Notes under the pieces: model-generated
Told to the model about the DNA's origin: nothing
The model's database searches: none
Seen by the model: only the letters and a program-made list of their open reading frames with translations
Made by a program: the position numbers and the translations under genes
Part shown: one piece after another, positions 1 through 9,326 of the stretch
Layout of the letters: each line of letters starts with the position of its first letter
How positions within the stretch are numbered: position 1 is the stretch's first letter
NCBI GenBank assembly: GCA_029948255.1
Contig: JALIZF010001734.1
Coordinates: 384,501 to 448,500 of the forward strand
Length of the DNA stretch: 64,000 nt
Direction of reading: 5' to 3'
Origin: Telmatactis stephensoni
Taxonomy: Eukaryota; Cnidaria; Anthozoa; Actiniaria; Isophelliidae

Positions 1-1356
1 AGAAACTGCTAGCGTTTACAAAGTTACTAATAGCGTAGATTGTAGAATTACGTTGGACTGTAGATTTTACGTCAGAGGAATTTTACTGGCTCTTCGACTG
101 TTTGCCTCTCAAAAAGGCCAGTTATTCAAGTTTTCACGTACCAATGTCTTTTCCCTCCAGGGAAACAAAACGAAGCGTACAACGTTATGGATGCCGTTAC
201 TGGGTACGAAGACCGACGCAAAGTTACTATGTAAACGCTTAATTCTTCGAAGCGTATTTCTGGGAACTCTACGTAATCAACAATCCGTGGCTTCCGGCTA
301 CAAACCATCTTGAAAATTTTCTTTGCAGTTATTAGTTTCCAATACACTCTTTTCTGTACATCAAACTTTATTCCGAACCTTTCGTCACATTTAAACAACA
401 GTGAATTTGTAGATTGTACTAAGTCTGCTTTGTGTGTATCTTTATGCAAATTACTCGACCGCGGTGTATTAATCCATTTAGAAAAACATCGGCTATCGTT
501 GCCAAAATGTTCAAAATTTCTCTAAAAGAAAACAAAATCATATATTATAATAGTATTTTAATAGTTGATAATATCCATAGAATAATCTTCAAAAAGAATT
601 TGAAGCCATTTTGAAGTTGTTTTCTAGTAAAAAGACTTTTCATACCCGGAAGTAAAATTCTGTGAACCGTGGCCTTCAACCACGCGGTACACAGGAAGTC
701 GTTCGTTTTCTATTTATATAGACTGTTGACAAGTGATATGGCTCACTTGTTAACTCTATACTAGCACAATTATCAGATTACCAGTGAAGAGAGTATTAGT
801 GCAGGTCACGTACGGGCTGGACTTTGGCCTGTTTGGAGTTTGTTTTGGGGGTAAAACGGGTGGAAAAGTGAAGCAGTGTGCAAAAAACACTTGCGTGACC
901 AAGGCGAATGATTGTTTACAAAATATACTCTTTGTCGGCAACAGCAGGAGTCTGTGAGTCGGTCGTGAATGAATGAACACTAAACGAATGACTGCAATAA
1001 AGAGTAAAAACAGTCTAGCGGTAACAGGTAAACGGTCTCCTTTATCGAGGTCTCATAAAAAGAATAGGTCTCTCTCTAACCGTTAGTCGCACCGTCCAAA
1101 TTAATTTTAGGTACATCTTCTAAAAGAATTTAGTCCTGAATTTGTAAGCGCACGACAGGCAGTGCACAAACAAATCAATGAAAGAAAAAAAGCAAGCAAA
1201 CAAACAAACAAATAATGAAAAAGATTTATCTATTTAGCTATAAAAAGTTAGGACATTAAGCTTGCACAAATGGCAAATTAAAATAGTCTTGATTAATTAG
1301 ATCAAATAAATGTTTGTGGATTGCCGTGAACTAATTCATACACATTTCTTTAACAT
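1..1356. other. intergenic, no gene recognised
   Basis: Overlapping open frames on both strands in the first 450 bases show no recognisable domain or splice-supported exon. Upstream context beyond base 1 is missing, so an exon of a neighbouring gene cannot be excluded. A short imperfect hairpin (GACAAGTG / CACTTGTT) sits near 728-751. Confidence 0.4.
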
Positions 1357-1523
1357 GCTTCTTCAACCCTACGTTTTTACAAACTTTTACCATCGTCAGG
1401 TAGCTTTCGGCCTTCGTGTTAGTGGCCATCGTCAGGGTAAGGACAAAAATAACAGCAAGAAGACAACGCAAACAAAAGGTAGAGGTACTAAAAGTTTGTA
1501 AAAATGTAGGGTTGAAGTAGGAA
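1357..1523. mobile_element. fold-back MITE
   Basis: Two inverted arms of about 30 bases, CTTCAACCCTACGTTTTTAC near the left edge and its complement near 1495-1520, flank about 100 bases of unrelated sequence. There is no coding capacity. The superfamily is not assigned because the target-site duplication is unclear. Confidence 0.6.
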
Positions 1524-2580
1524 ATTAAAGAAGTTATAAAAAAAGTCTTGTTTACATGGAACGTGAAAGAATTTCCAAGGGTTTTACTCTATTTGTGCAA
1601 ACTTTAGTCAACCAAAAATAAACAATAGTGTATATTTGACCTGTGGTGCCAAATTCTCTATAACTGTACATTTTTTCATGGAATTAAATCAAATAATTTC
1701 TCTCTGGACCTTTCTGAGGATTTAGATCTTAAAGACACTTCACAGGACACTGGCAAAGATGGTCTGGCATCTTGAGGAACGTCCTTCTAGGACCAAGCAG
1801 ATTTTTGAGATTTCTGTGAGATCTTTTAGGATCATTTTGAAAGGTCTTCTCTGAGATCTTTAATTTGGTGACCATATTTCAATTTTTAAAATGCAATGCA
1901 AAGTTGCTTGAAAAGAGAACACCAAACATTTTAAAATTTGATCATGATATCAATTCTTGATGACTGTTTAAGGTTTCTTAACTTCAGGGATTTAATAATA
2001 ACAGTAAGGTCATATTTCATTTAAACATCAACAATCTCACCTTTAATTCCATTTATTTTTGGCAAGTTCCTAGAACAAACAAATTAATAAATTGAGTAAT
2101 GCATCAAGCAGCAAGGACTTCCCTGGGGCCAACCCTTGGGACCCACAGGATCACAGGGGATCTGCCCACTTAAGTCAGCTGATTGTTGTTCAGAGAAGTG
2201 TTGGTAAAACAAGAATTTGCTTACAAAGCAAAACCAGACCCTGGGGGATCTTTGATTTATGCAATTCCCTAGAATTATGATATTACTATGTTAGTATTCA
2301 GCAATTTCAAGTTGCCTTGAATATTCATATATGTTGGGTTGTGAGATATGACACAGCACCCATCTTGGATGATCAACAAAAGAATTTCTAATTAGCATTG
2401 TTTGTTTATTCAACATGGCTACCATTTGTGTATCGTTTGTTCCTTAAGTGCATGAGTAAAGCTATTTGGAGAAAGACTGATGGGGAGTCAACATAACTTG
2501 CTTGTCATATTTCCACTGGGGATAGATATACATGTAATCTCAACATTTTACACACTGAGGGTGAAAGGGTGAGCGTGAGG
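1524..2580. other. intergenic, nothing recognised
   Basis: No ORF with recognisable content and no inverted or tandem repeat that I could resolve. It may lie in the 3' flank of the CDPF1 gene on the minus strand. Confidence 0.4.
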
Positions 2581-2581
2581 T

Positions 2582-2832
2582 GGGGGGGGGGGGGAGGGGG
2601 GGAAGGATGTCCTGTGTTTCTCTACCCTAAACTATTCCCAGTAGCCAAACATTAAGTCCAAGTGCTGATTGCAGGACTGTAACCAGGAGTTTTGCTGGGT
2701 GGGTGCACATGAAATGGAAATAGAACTATGTATACGCTGGATTTGTCTAAATGCTTTCCCCTTCCCCAACATTTTGTTGCTCAGTTAGGGTGGGGGCGGG
2801 GTGGGGTGGGGGGGGTTGGGTGAGGGTGTGGA
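2582..2832. repeat. two G-rich tracts
   Basis: A run of uninterrupted G with one A lies at about 2582-2605, and a second tract of GGGG blocks at about 2790-2832. Both have four or more G-runs on the plus strand and could form G-quadruplexes. They lie beyond the last recognised exon of the minus-strand CDPF1 gene. Confidence 0.6.
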
Positions 2833-3339
2833 CCACTGCCTTAAAATTGTCCAACATTTTGCTGCTCAGTGGAGGGGACCTGCTGCCTGCTGCTCAGTGA
2901 GAGCTACATGTAGCACAATTATAGATAAGTGGACCTTTGCCTTCTACAGGGGGGTACACATGTGCCCTCAGTACATCCCCCCCCTTGGTTATGGCCCTGT
3001 AGTTGGCCTCTTAACACTTTGATTCAACTTTCATCAGCCAAAAGTACTTACAAACAACTTAAACTTTCTGACAGAAATGATTTTAGTTTTGTACAACAGC
3101 TATTCTTCAACTCAGGAGTTTTTTGTTGTTCACTGCTCAAACTTTAAAAAAATCCTCTTTTAATTATAATGAGGCTAATAGAATGCTTGGACTCAACCAT
3201 GATCTAAAATTACCAACTCACAAATTTTAGTGAATGAGATAAATCTATTTTAACTCATCAGTGATCATGGATAAATAAATGAGTAAATGAATGAATGAAA
3301 AAATAATCAATTAATTAGATAATGAGAATGAATGATCAT

Positions 3340-3632
3340 GAATGAATGAATCACTGACTGACTGACTGACTGACTGACTAACTGACTGACTGACTGACTG
3401 ACTGAATGAATGAATGAATGAATTGACAGAGGGAAGGGAGGAGAGGGAGGGAGAAATGGATAAATAGATTAAAGGTTGGATGGATGGATGGATGGATTGA
3501 TGGATGGATGGATGGATGGGTTGATCGATTGACAGACAGACAGATGGACACACAGATGGATGGATGAACAGACAGAGAGATGGATGGACAAACGGATGGA
3601 TGGATGGATGGATGCACAGATGGACAGGCAGA
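3340..3632. repeat. compound tetranucleotide microsatellite (GAAT/GACT/GGAT)
   Basis: Runs of GAAT, then GACT, then GAAT, then GGAT with interspersed GACA make up nearly 300 bases. Long open frames on both strands here come only from the simple repeat. It sits immediately beyond the last recognised CDPF1 exon. Confidence 0.9.
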
Positions 3633-3636
3633 GGGA

Positions 3637-6600
3637 TTAATGAATAGAATGTGTCAAACTTACAGATGTGATTTCATCAGGAAATTCTGTAATATTTTGT
3701 TTCACACAAGGAATACAAAATCTCTTGGTGTAAAAAAGACTGCAGCCCTAGCAAAAAGACAAAACTAGTGTCAACACGTATCTACAACCATTGCTAGAAT
3801 TGTTGGCATGATTAACTTTTTGACACCAGCATGTGGTCCTTTACTGAGATCTGCTACCCCAAAGTCCCCTTTTGAAGTTGTTGTGATAACCAAGTGCTCC
3901 CCTAAGGAAAAGTACCTGAGTGTAGGAAGTAGGGGCCCATTTCCGGAAAGATCCAATACTTTAAAGGCCCCTTAATTTACAGGAAAAAATTATGGGAGTG
4001 TGCAAACACCCTTAAACTTGCTTGTAAAATCATAGAAAATATTGAAAATAATGTGCACTTCAAGAAACACCCAAAAACATTATTGTGTAAGTTGAGGGTG
4101 GATTTACCTATTTGGTCATCTAGGCAACACTGTTGCTATGTGGTTCACATGCTATATAAAATGGAAACACCCAAAAACTTTATTGGGTAAGTTAAGGGTG
4201 GACTTACCTATTTGGTCATCTAGGCAACGCCGTTGCTATGCAGCACACATGCTACATAAAATGGAAAGACCCAAAAACTTTATACGACCCTATTTCATTG
4301 TCTAGGAAACACTGTTGCTATGTGGTGCACATGCTATATAAATGGCCGGAATTTTGACTTCTGGTAGCTCGGCGAATGTTGGATCAACCACATTACTTAG
4401 TAGCCACCCAGTGTTGTCTCTGGGTTACTGGGACCAATTAGCAACAGTATTATAGTCCTGATGTTTAGATGACATCATTATTGATAATATATTAAAGGGT
4501 ACATACACAGGGTAAAGCCTTCCCTTGCATAAGGAGCAAGTGTAGCTCAGTTGGTTAGTGCGCGGCTTTCTGATGCGAGAGGTTCCGAGTTCAATTCTCT
4601 GTCAGATCACCTCACACTTGTTTCGACTTCTTTCCATTCGGTGTAGCTTTAGCTTTAAATACCCTTAAAATGGAGCACTGATGGAAAGAGGGGGGTAAAG
4701 TGCACACTGTCGGCTTCCTGGGAGACCAGCGTTCAGCTGAAGGAACTACCGACAGCCACCCTGGGCTATAATCCCCAAGACAACAGAGTCCTTTACTGCA
4801 AACTAAACATTACCTACCTGTCCAACACAAACATCTATTGAACACAATGAACACTTTGAGCCAATAGTCAGATGGCTTTGTGTTGGAGAGAATGGATCTT
4901 GTATTAGATAAGCATCTTCAAGTAATCTATGGAAGAGATTGGGTATAATTAAAAGTAGTTTACTATGAAATTTAAGGATTTTACAGTGTGAATTGAAAAA
5001 CTGCGTGGGCACCTTGAAATATTTCAGGAATGTCTGTTGACCAATCAGAGACTTGATTGTTATCTTTGTGGTTCGACGGCCATTTCTGATTGGCCAAAAA
5101 ACAACAGAAACATTCCTGAAATATTTCTAGGTGCTCACAGTTTTTATTCACTCTTTAAAAACTTCAAGGATAAAAGTCAAAGATTTAAGGACAGCACGTC
5201 CTTATGCCATGAATGAAATTTTGTGGTGCTCATGAATGTACAGTATAATTATTTTTGTATATTTATATGCATTCTATGATTATTTATAATACAGGAATGC
5301 AAGGAAAACATTTAACTATACATGAATTAAATTTGCACCACATATATACTTGCCAGAGCAAAAATTGCACCAAAACATGTACACCTCTAATAAGGTGCAC
5401 ACTAATTTAGTAAGGTCAACAACGCTCTACAAAAGATACTTTTGTTAGCTTGACAAGCTAAATTATATCACACCGTTTTTCAATCAATCAATCAATGTTT
5501 TATTAAGTACCCTTATATTTACAATTTTACATCATTTTACATTCTATTTACATACACAAAAAGAGAAATAGATTTTAAGCTGCCTATAATAACCTGGGGT
5601 TAATCTAGATCTATAGGCAGCTAACCAATAAACTATAAATGTTTATGGGTCAATAAAATTGAAAACTCTTTAAATAATGATTGTTTTTATAAAAAGGTGA
5701 GGAAAGAATGAAATAAGAAAAGGAAAAGATGGATCAATTAATAGTTTAAATATGAATTAAGAAAAGAAACACTCTTTCGTAATCACAGATTTTTGTTTTT
5801 TTCCCTTAACCTAGACAATAAAAGTTGGTCAGACCCCCATTTAACAATTAAGGCATGTATTACTTTTATACTCATAAAGTTGTATGTAATAAACAACTAT
5901 TTTAACTAAAGGGAATTTGCACTTGAGCACATGGTTGTCATCAACTTCATCCTCTGGAACGCAGGAGTAATATTGTGTAGTTCCAAAAAATATCCATACC
6001 CCCACCACAGAGGGAATTCGAAATTCTGGAAGGGAGGGGGATCAGAGAAAGAACAAAATTACAGAGTTTGTATGGAAGAAAATTGGAAGTTCCAGAGGAT
6101 GGGGGGTCCATTTACAAATTCCCTCTGTGGTGGGGGTATGGATATTTTCTGGAACTACACATTCTGTCGCTTGGTTCTCACTCCCAGAAAATCCCCCTGT
6201 GCACGACATCTGTTAGAACTTGTTCCAGAAGTTGAATTTCAAAATGGTGGCTTTCAAAGAATCCAACCTATGTGATTGGTTGATACGCTGGGGTTGACCA
6301 ATCAGAAAAGAGATGAATTCCGATTTCCGGAACAAGTTTTACCAAACAAAATTCCCAGGGGTAATTTTTCTGGGAGCGAGAAAGGAGCGACAGAATATTA
6401 CTCCTGGGTTCCCGAGGATACATCACCTGTGAAGTACACTTTAGTTTATTTAGCACTACTTCACTCAGTCAACTTTATTTGTAATATTGATGAGACATTG
6501 TAGTAAAATAAAGTTGACTACTTCACTTTAACTCTTTTGTTTCCTATAATTTGTATTATCTGACTAATACACTTGTCTAGTACTCTAACTAGCACGTTGT

Positions 6601-7121
6601 TTCACCAATCAATGAAAAACACAATAAAAACTTGACAAGAAGAAAAATTGTATAAATTAAAAGATACCGGCTTTTAAAAAACGTGAAAACTTTTGAAAAT
6701 TCTTAAACAAACTGATGGCATTTTTGAATTTACATAAAAGGCCTTGTGAAACAGTTCGGACCAGACGCTAGCTAGGGTATACATGCACCTTTATAGAGGG
6801 AGTTCGCAGTTTGACGGGTTCACAAAGAATAAAACTTTCTCGTTTTTTCTTTGGACAGACTAGCAAAGCTTTAAAATATACACGTTCGTCAAAGTAATGT
6901 TCTGCAATTTTTTGTTTGTTTTTGTTTTGAGTTTTATAGACATTCGTCTTTCCCGCCAAGGCATTTGTCGTCAATCACAAATTGAACGGAACAATTTTAG
7001 ATAAAACTTACACAACGGCCTTGCTAAACGGTGGACTTCTTCCGTAATATTCATACCGGCTAGCAAAATCACATAAAGAACAACGAAACTCTTGATTTGT
7101 AGATGACTTGTCACTCGCCAT
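3637..7121 (-). CDS. CDPF1: cysteine-rich DPF motif protein (CDPF1), split gene
   Basis: Three exons read on the minus strand: 7121-7012 (starts ATG, ends phase 2), 4926-4818, and 3747-3664. All junctions have GT/AG ends and the phases agree. Exon 1 gives MASDK with a Cys-x2-Cys pair (residues 14 and 17). Exon 2 gives [12 protein letters not shown], the family's DPF signature, then CSLC and CVGQ. Exon 3 gives [18 protein letters not shown] followed by EFPDEI. This order matches the small, conserved eukaryotic CDPF1 family (about 120 residues), whose biochemical role is not established; the Cys pairs suggest metal binding. The 3' end is open: exon 3 can read through to a stop at 3639-3637 (109 residues), or splice at a GTAAGT at 3663 to a further exon I could not find. 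A SINE, a 102-base tandem repeat and fold-back elements lie inside the introns. Confidence 0.85.
4065..4345. repeat. 102-bp tandem repeat, about 2.8 copies
   Basis: Three successive copies of a unit holding AACACCCAAAAAC, TTTGGTCATCTAGG and TTGCTATGTGG start near 4065, 4166 and 4267; the third has a deletion. It lies in CDPF1 intron 2. It is non-coding. Confidence 0.85.
4533..4753 (+). mobile_element. tRNA-derived SINE, copy A (with A and B boxes)
   Basis: The left end reads like a tRNA gene: an A-box TAGCTCAGTTGG at 4543-4554 and a B-box-like GAGTTCAATTC at 4587-4597. A non-tRNA body follows (TGTTTCGACTTCTTTCC, TTTAAATACCCTTAAAA, AGCGTTCAGCTGAAGG). The same body recurs inverted at 33.2 kb and in part at 30.1 kb, which shows a dispersed family rather than a tRNA gene. 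It lies in CDPF1 intron 2 on the opposite strand. Confidence 0.8.
5008..5135. mobile_element. fold-back MITE
   Basis: Inverted arms GCACCTTGAAATATTTCAGG on the left and the near-complement CCTGAAATATTTCTAGGTGC on the right, with a second inner inverted pair around GACCAATCAGAGA. No ORF. Located in CDPF1 intron 1. Confidence 0.7.
5136..5950. other. intron sequence, AT-rich; possible LINE 3' remnant
   Basis: Within CDPF1 intron 1. From about 5480 the sequence (CAATCAATCAATGTTTTATT, then TACAAAAAGAG-like runs) resembles the reverse complement of retroelement 3' tails seen at 46.9 and 47.9 kb, but the match is too weak to delimit. Confidence 0.3.
5951..6417. mobile_element. long-TIR element (interrupted)
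   Basis: The left arm reads GGAACGCAGGAGTAATATT then, after an insertion, ATTCTGTCGCTTGG, CTCACTCCCAGAAAAT and AACTTGTTCCAGAAG. The right arm at about 6330-6417 is the complement of the same series (CGACAGAATATTACTCCTGG at its outer part). The arms exceed 100 bases once the nested element is removed. There is no intact ORF. Confidence 0.7.
5975..6160. mobile_element. nested palindromic MITE
   Basis: Nearly perfect inverted arms of about 42 bases, starting GTGTAGTTCC on the left and ending GGAACTACAC on the right, enclose about 100 bases. It interrupts the left arm of the larger element at the sequence TAATATT|CTG and duplicates ATT, a 3-bp target-site duplication. Confidence 0.75.
6460..7005. 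other. CDPF1 intron 1, 5' part
   Basis: AT-rich intron sequence directly downstream of the exon 1 donor. A minus-strand open frame at 6768-6974 has no acceptor or known motif and was not called. Confidence 0.4.
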
Positions 7122-7518
7122 TTTGAATGTTAAAAGACCATGTGCGCCTGCTATGCATGTTCAGCGGACTACATAATTAGAATCGGGTAATTACTTCGTG
7201 TGTATAACACCAAGTGTATCAATATATTTACTACATGTATATCTACTCTATTCTAAATTTTTTCACGAAAACCAGCGAGCAGCACTACACGGGTGCACTA
7301 CACCAGTGCTGCTCACTGGTATTTGTGAAAACAATTTGAAAAAAATTAGAATCTCAAATTTCTTGCCAGCTTTAATTTCTGGTCAGCAGGTCGACGCCTA
7401 AGGCTAAGACGCTTGGGGAATCAGAAGTTTTTCTCACAGATTTAGGATGCGCATGCGCTGCCAGCACAGTCAGTGAGGAAACTAAGGGCTTAGAATTGGA
7501 TTAAATAATTAACTTCAA

Positions 7519-8025
7519 AACAACCCGCTAGAACGGGTTGAGAAGAAATCACAAGTATTATACTTGTCGACGAAACGGTTACAGCGGATTTCGTAACCTG
7601 CTACAACCAAACCCGCCCTAGCAGGTTGATTGCAAACCCTTAGGTTGGAGATCAACCTGTTCTAACCGGTTAGACTGCAGCGGTTTACAAAACCCGCTGT
7701 GACCAGTTCGTCGACAAGTATAATACTTGTAGATACAGATTCTTATGGTTTTTAACCCGTTGAAGCGGGTTCGAGATCAACCGATTCTAAATTAACGGGT
7801 TCGACTGTAGCGGGTTTCGTAACCTGCTGTAACTAGTTCGTCGACAAGTATAATACTTGTAGATTTTTTTCGTTATTTCCAACCCGTCCTAGCGGGTTGG
7901 AGATCAACCGGTTGTAACGGGCTCGACGCACTGTAGGCGGGTTACAAATCCCGCTGTAACCGGTGCGTCGACAAGCATAACACTTGTAGATCTTTGTGGT
8001 TTTTAACCCGTTGTAGTGGCTTAGA
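7519..8025. repeat. palindrome-rich tandem/inverted element
   Basis: A block of about 127-130-base units starts with GTCGACAAGTATAATACTTG at about 7710, 7840 and 7967, while the first unit at about 7549 is inverted. Each unit holds several short dyads: CAAGTATAATACTTG, AACCCGTTGAAGCGGGTT and AACCNG/CNGGTT variants. The outer ends are inverted copies of each other (a palindromic AACCCGNN...CGGGTT box, then ACAAGTATTATACTTGTCGAC). No ORF. It looks like a non-autonomous element with sub-terminal repeats, but I do not recognise the family. Confidence 0.75.
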
Positions 8026-8036
8026 GAAAGCCGCTG

Positions 8037-8217
8037 CAGGGGCGGATCCAGGACTATCTTCAGGAAGGGGTGCACGTCTTCAAGAGGGGGTGCGCCATCA
8101 TATAAATTGGAAACGGCACAGAGGATATTTGAAAGTGTATTGGGAAAAAGGGCTCAAAGTCGTCTCAGGAGGGGTTGCGCACCCCCTGCAACCCCGGCTC
8201 CCCTAAACCCGCCCCTG
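8037..8217. mobile_element. MITE with CAGGGGCGG termini
   Basis: Terminal inverted repeats CAGGGGCGGATCCAGGA and CCTAAACCCGCCCCTG enclose G-rich inner inverted tracts. CAGGGGCGGATCC ends are typical of widespread hAT-like MITEs. The flanks share only CGCTG (5 bp), shorter than the 8 bp usual for hAT, so the class is tentative. It follows the palindromic element directly. Confidence 0.65.
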
Positions 8218-8459
8218 CGCTGTAAAGAGTTACAATTTTTGCCATTTTTGTTGTGTACCTGTGTCATGATACTATCAGCTATATACAACTGTGCATGCCA
8301 TTCACCCTGTCAAGGTGACCGTAGATAGTTTTAGTTAATAGGCTAACCTGTACTCAGAAGAATTTCATATTCCATATCTATTTATTCCATTCCATTTAAG
8401 GAAAAATTGAAAGCAAAAATGATTGAATCTTACTCCACATGATTCACTTTCTAATTATA

Positions 8460-8695
8460 TCAACATAATTATATTATTATTATTATATTATATTACTGTG
8501 TTGTATTTTATATCAATCAATCTTATTTTCATTGCATATATCTTTTGTTGAGTATCCATACCTATCCACCTAGGTTAACTCTCACAGTTATTGTGGATAG
8601 CTTGTACTTACTAATTAAATATGTATAATTATTGTGTGACAAAAAAATATATGCAATACCAGTACTAAATAAAGAAATGTCTATGTCTATGTCTT
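8460..8695 (+). mobile_element. possible retroelement 3' tail
   Basis: AT-rich sequence ends AATAAAGAAATG followed by repeated TCTATG, the form of a LINE 3' UTR with a short tandem tail. No RT coding was found upstream, so this is only a weak call. Confidence 0.3.
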
Positions 8696-8943
8696 TTTAA
8701 GGCTAGGCTTCGCCAAATTTAAAAGAGTTAAATTTTGCATCTGTAGCATGCTGTTAACCAAGTCTTAAGTCCGGTACGCACTAGGGAGCTTGATCCCGCA
8801 CTCAACACACGAAGGAGCATCTCAAGTTTGTTCAATTTGCTCCGGAGCTTGCTCCCTCTTGCTCCCTATCCCTTTAACAAGTTTGATGAAGATTTGGAAG
8901 AACTCTAAAAGTCATTTTATTTAGGTTTTCTAAACATTACCAT

Positions 8944-9051
8944 ACGGTGGCCCACAGGGGTAAAACACAATGCAAAATTCCTTTGAAAACACTACAAAGT
9001 TTTATGGAACACAACAATCTTTCACTGAACACAACAAAGTCTCGTGGAACA
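8944..9051 (+). repeat. GAACAC-type repeat, left part
   Basis: Repeated TTCACTGAACACAACAAAG and CGTGGAACACAAC motifs begin with GTGGCC and end where the LINE 3' tail starts. The continuation lies at 13929 beyond the LINE, and an inverted copy lies at 17836-17988. Confidence 0.65.
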
Positions 9052-9326
9052 CAAAGGTTCAAAGGTTTTTATTTACCATGTATTGAATAATAAATAATAA
9101 ATACCATGTATTGAATAATAAATGGAGGGAGTAAGAGTTACAACCCAAGGGGTTAAGACAAAACACTCCTACACCCAGGTATACTTATAAAAAACACACG
9201 AAAGAAATAGTAGAGAGGGAAAATGGGTTACAAAGTTAGTGAAAATAGTATAATAACAATATTTACAATGATGAGAATAATAAATTTACATATATACTTA
9301 ACAATATATTAACTATAAATAAGAAG

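Noticed and set aside
3311..3617. Long minus-strand frames rich in His-Pro-Ser-Ile
   Set aside because: They are translations of the GGAT/GAAT/GACT microsatellite, open in several phases at once.
3782..3815. Possible solo end of MITE family X (CTACAACCATTGCTAGAATT)
   Set aside because: The similarity is real but only one arm is visible and no partner end was found, so it was not called as an element.
4541..4612. tRNA gene
   Set aside because: A- and B-boxes are present, but acceptor-stem pairing is not convincing and the sequence continues into a body repeated elsewhere, so it is a SINE.
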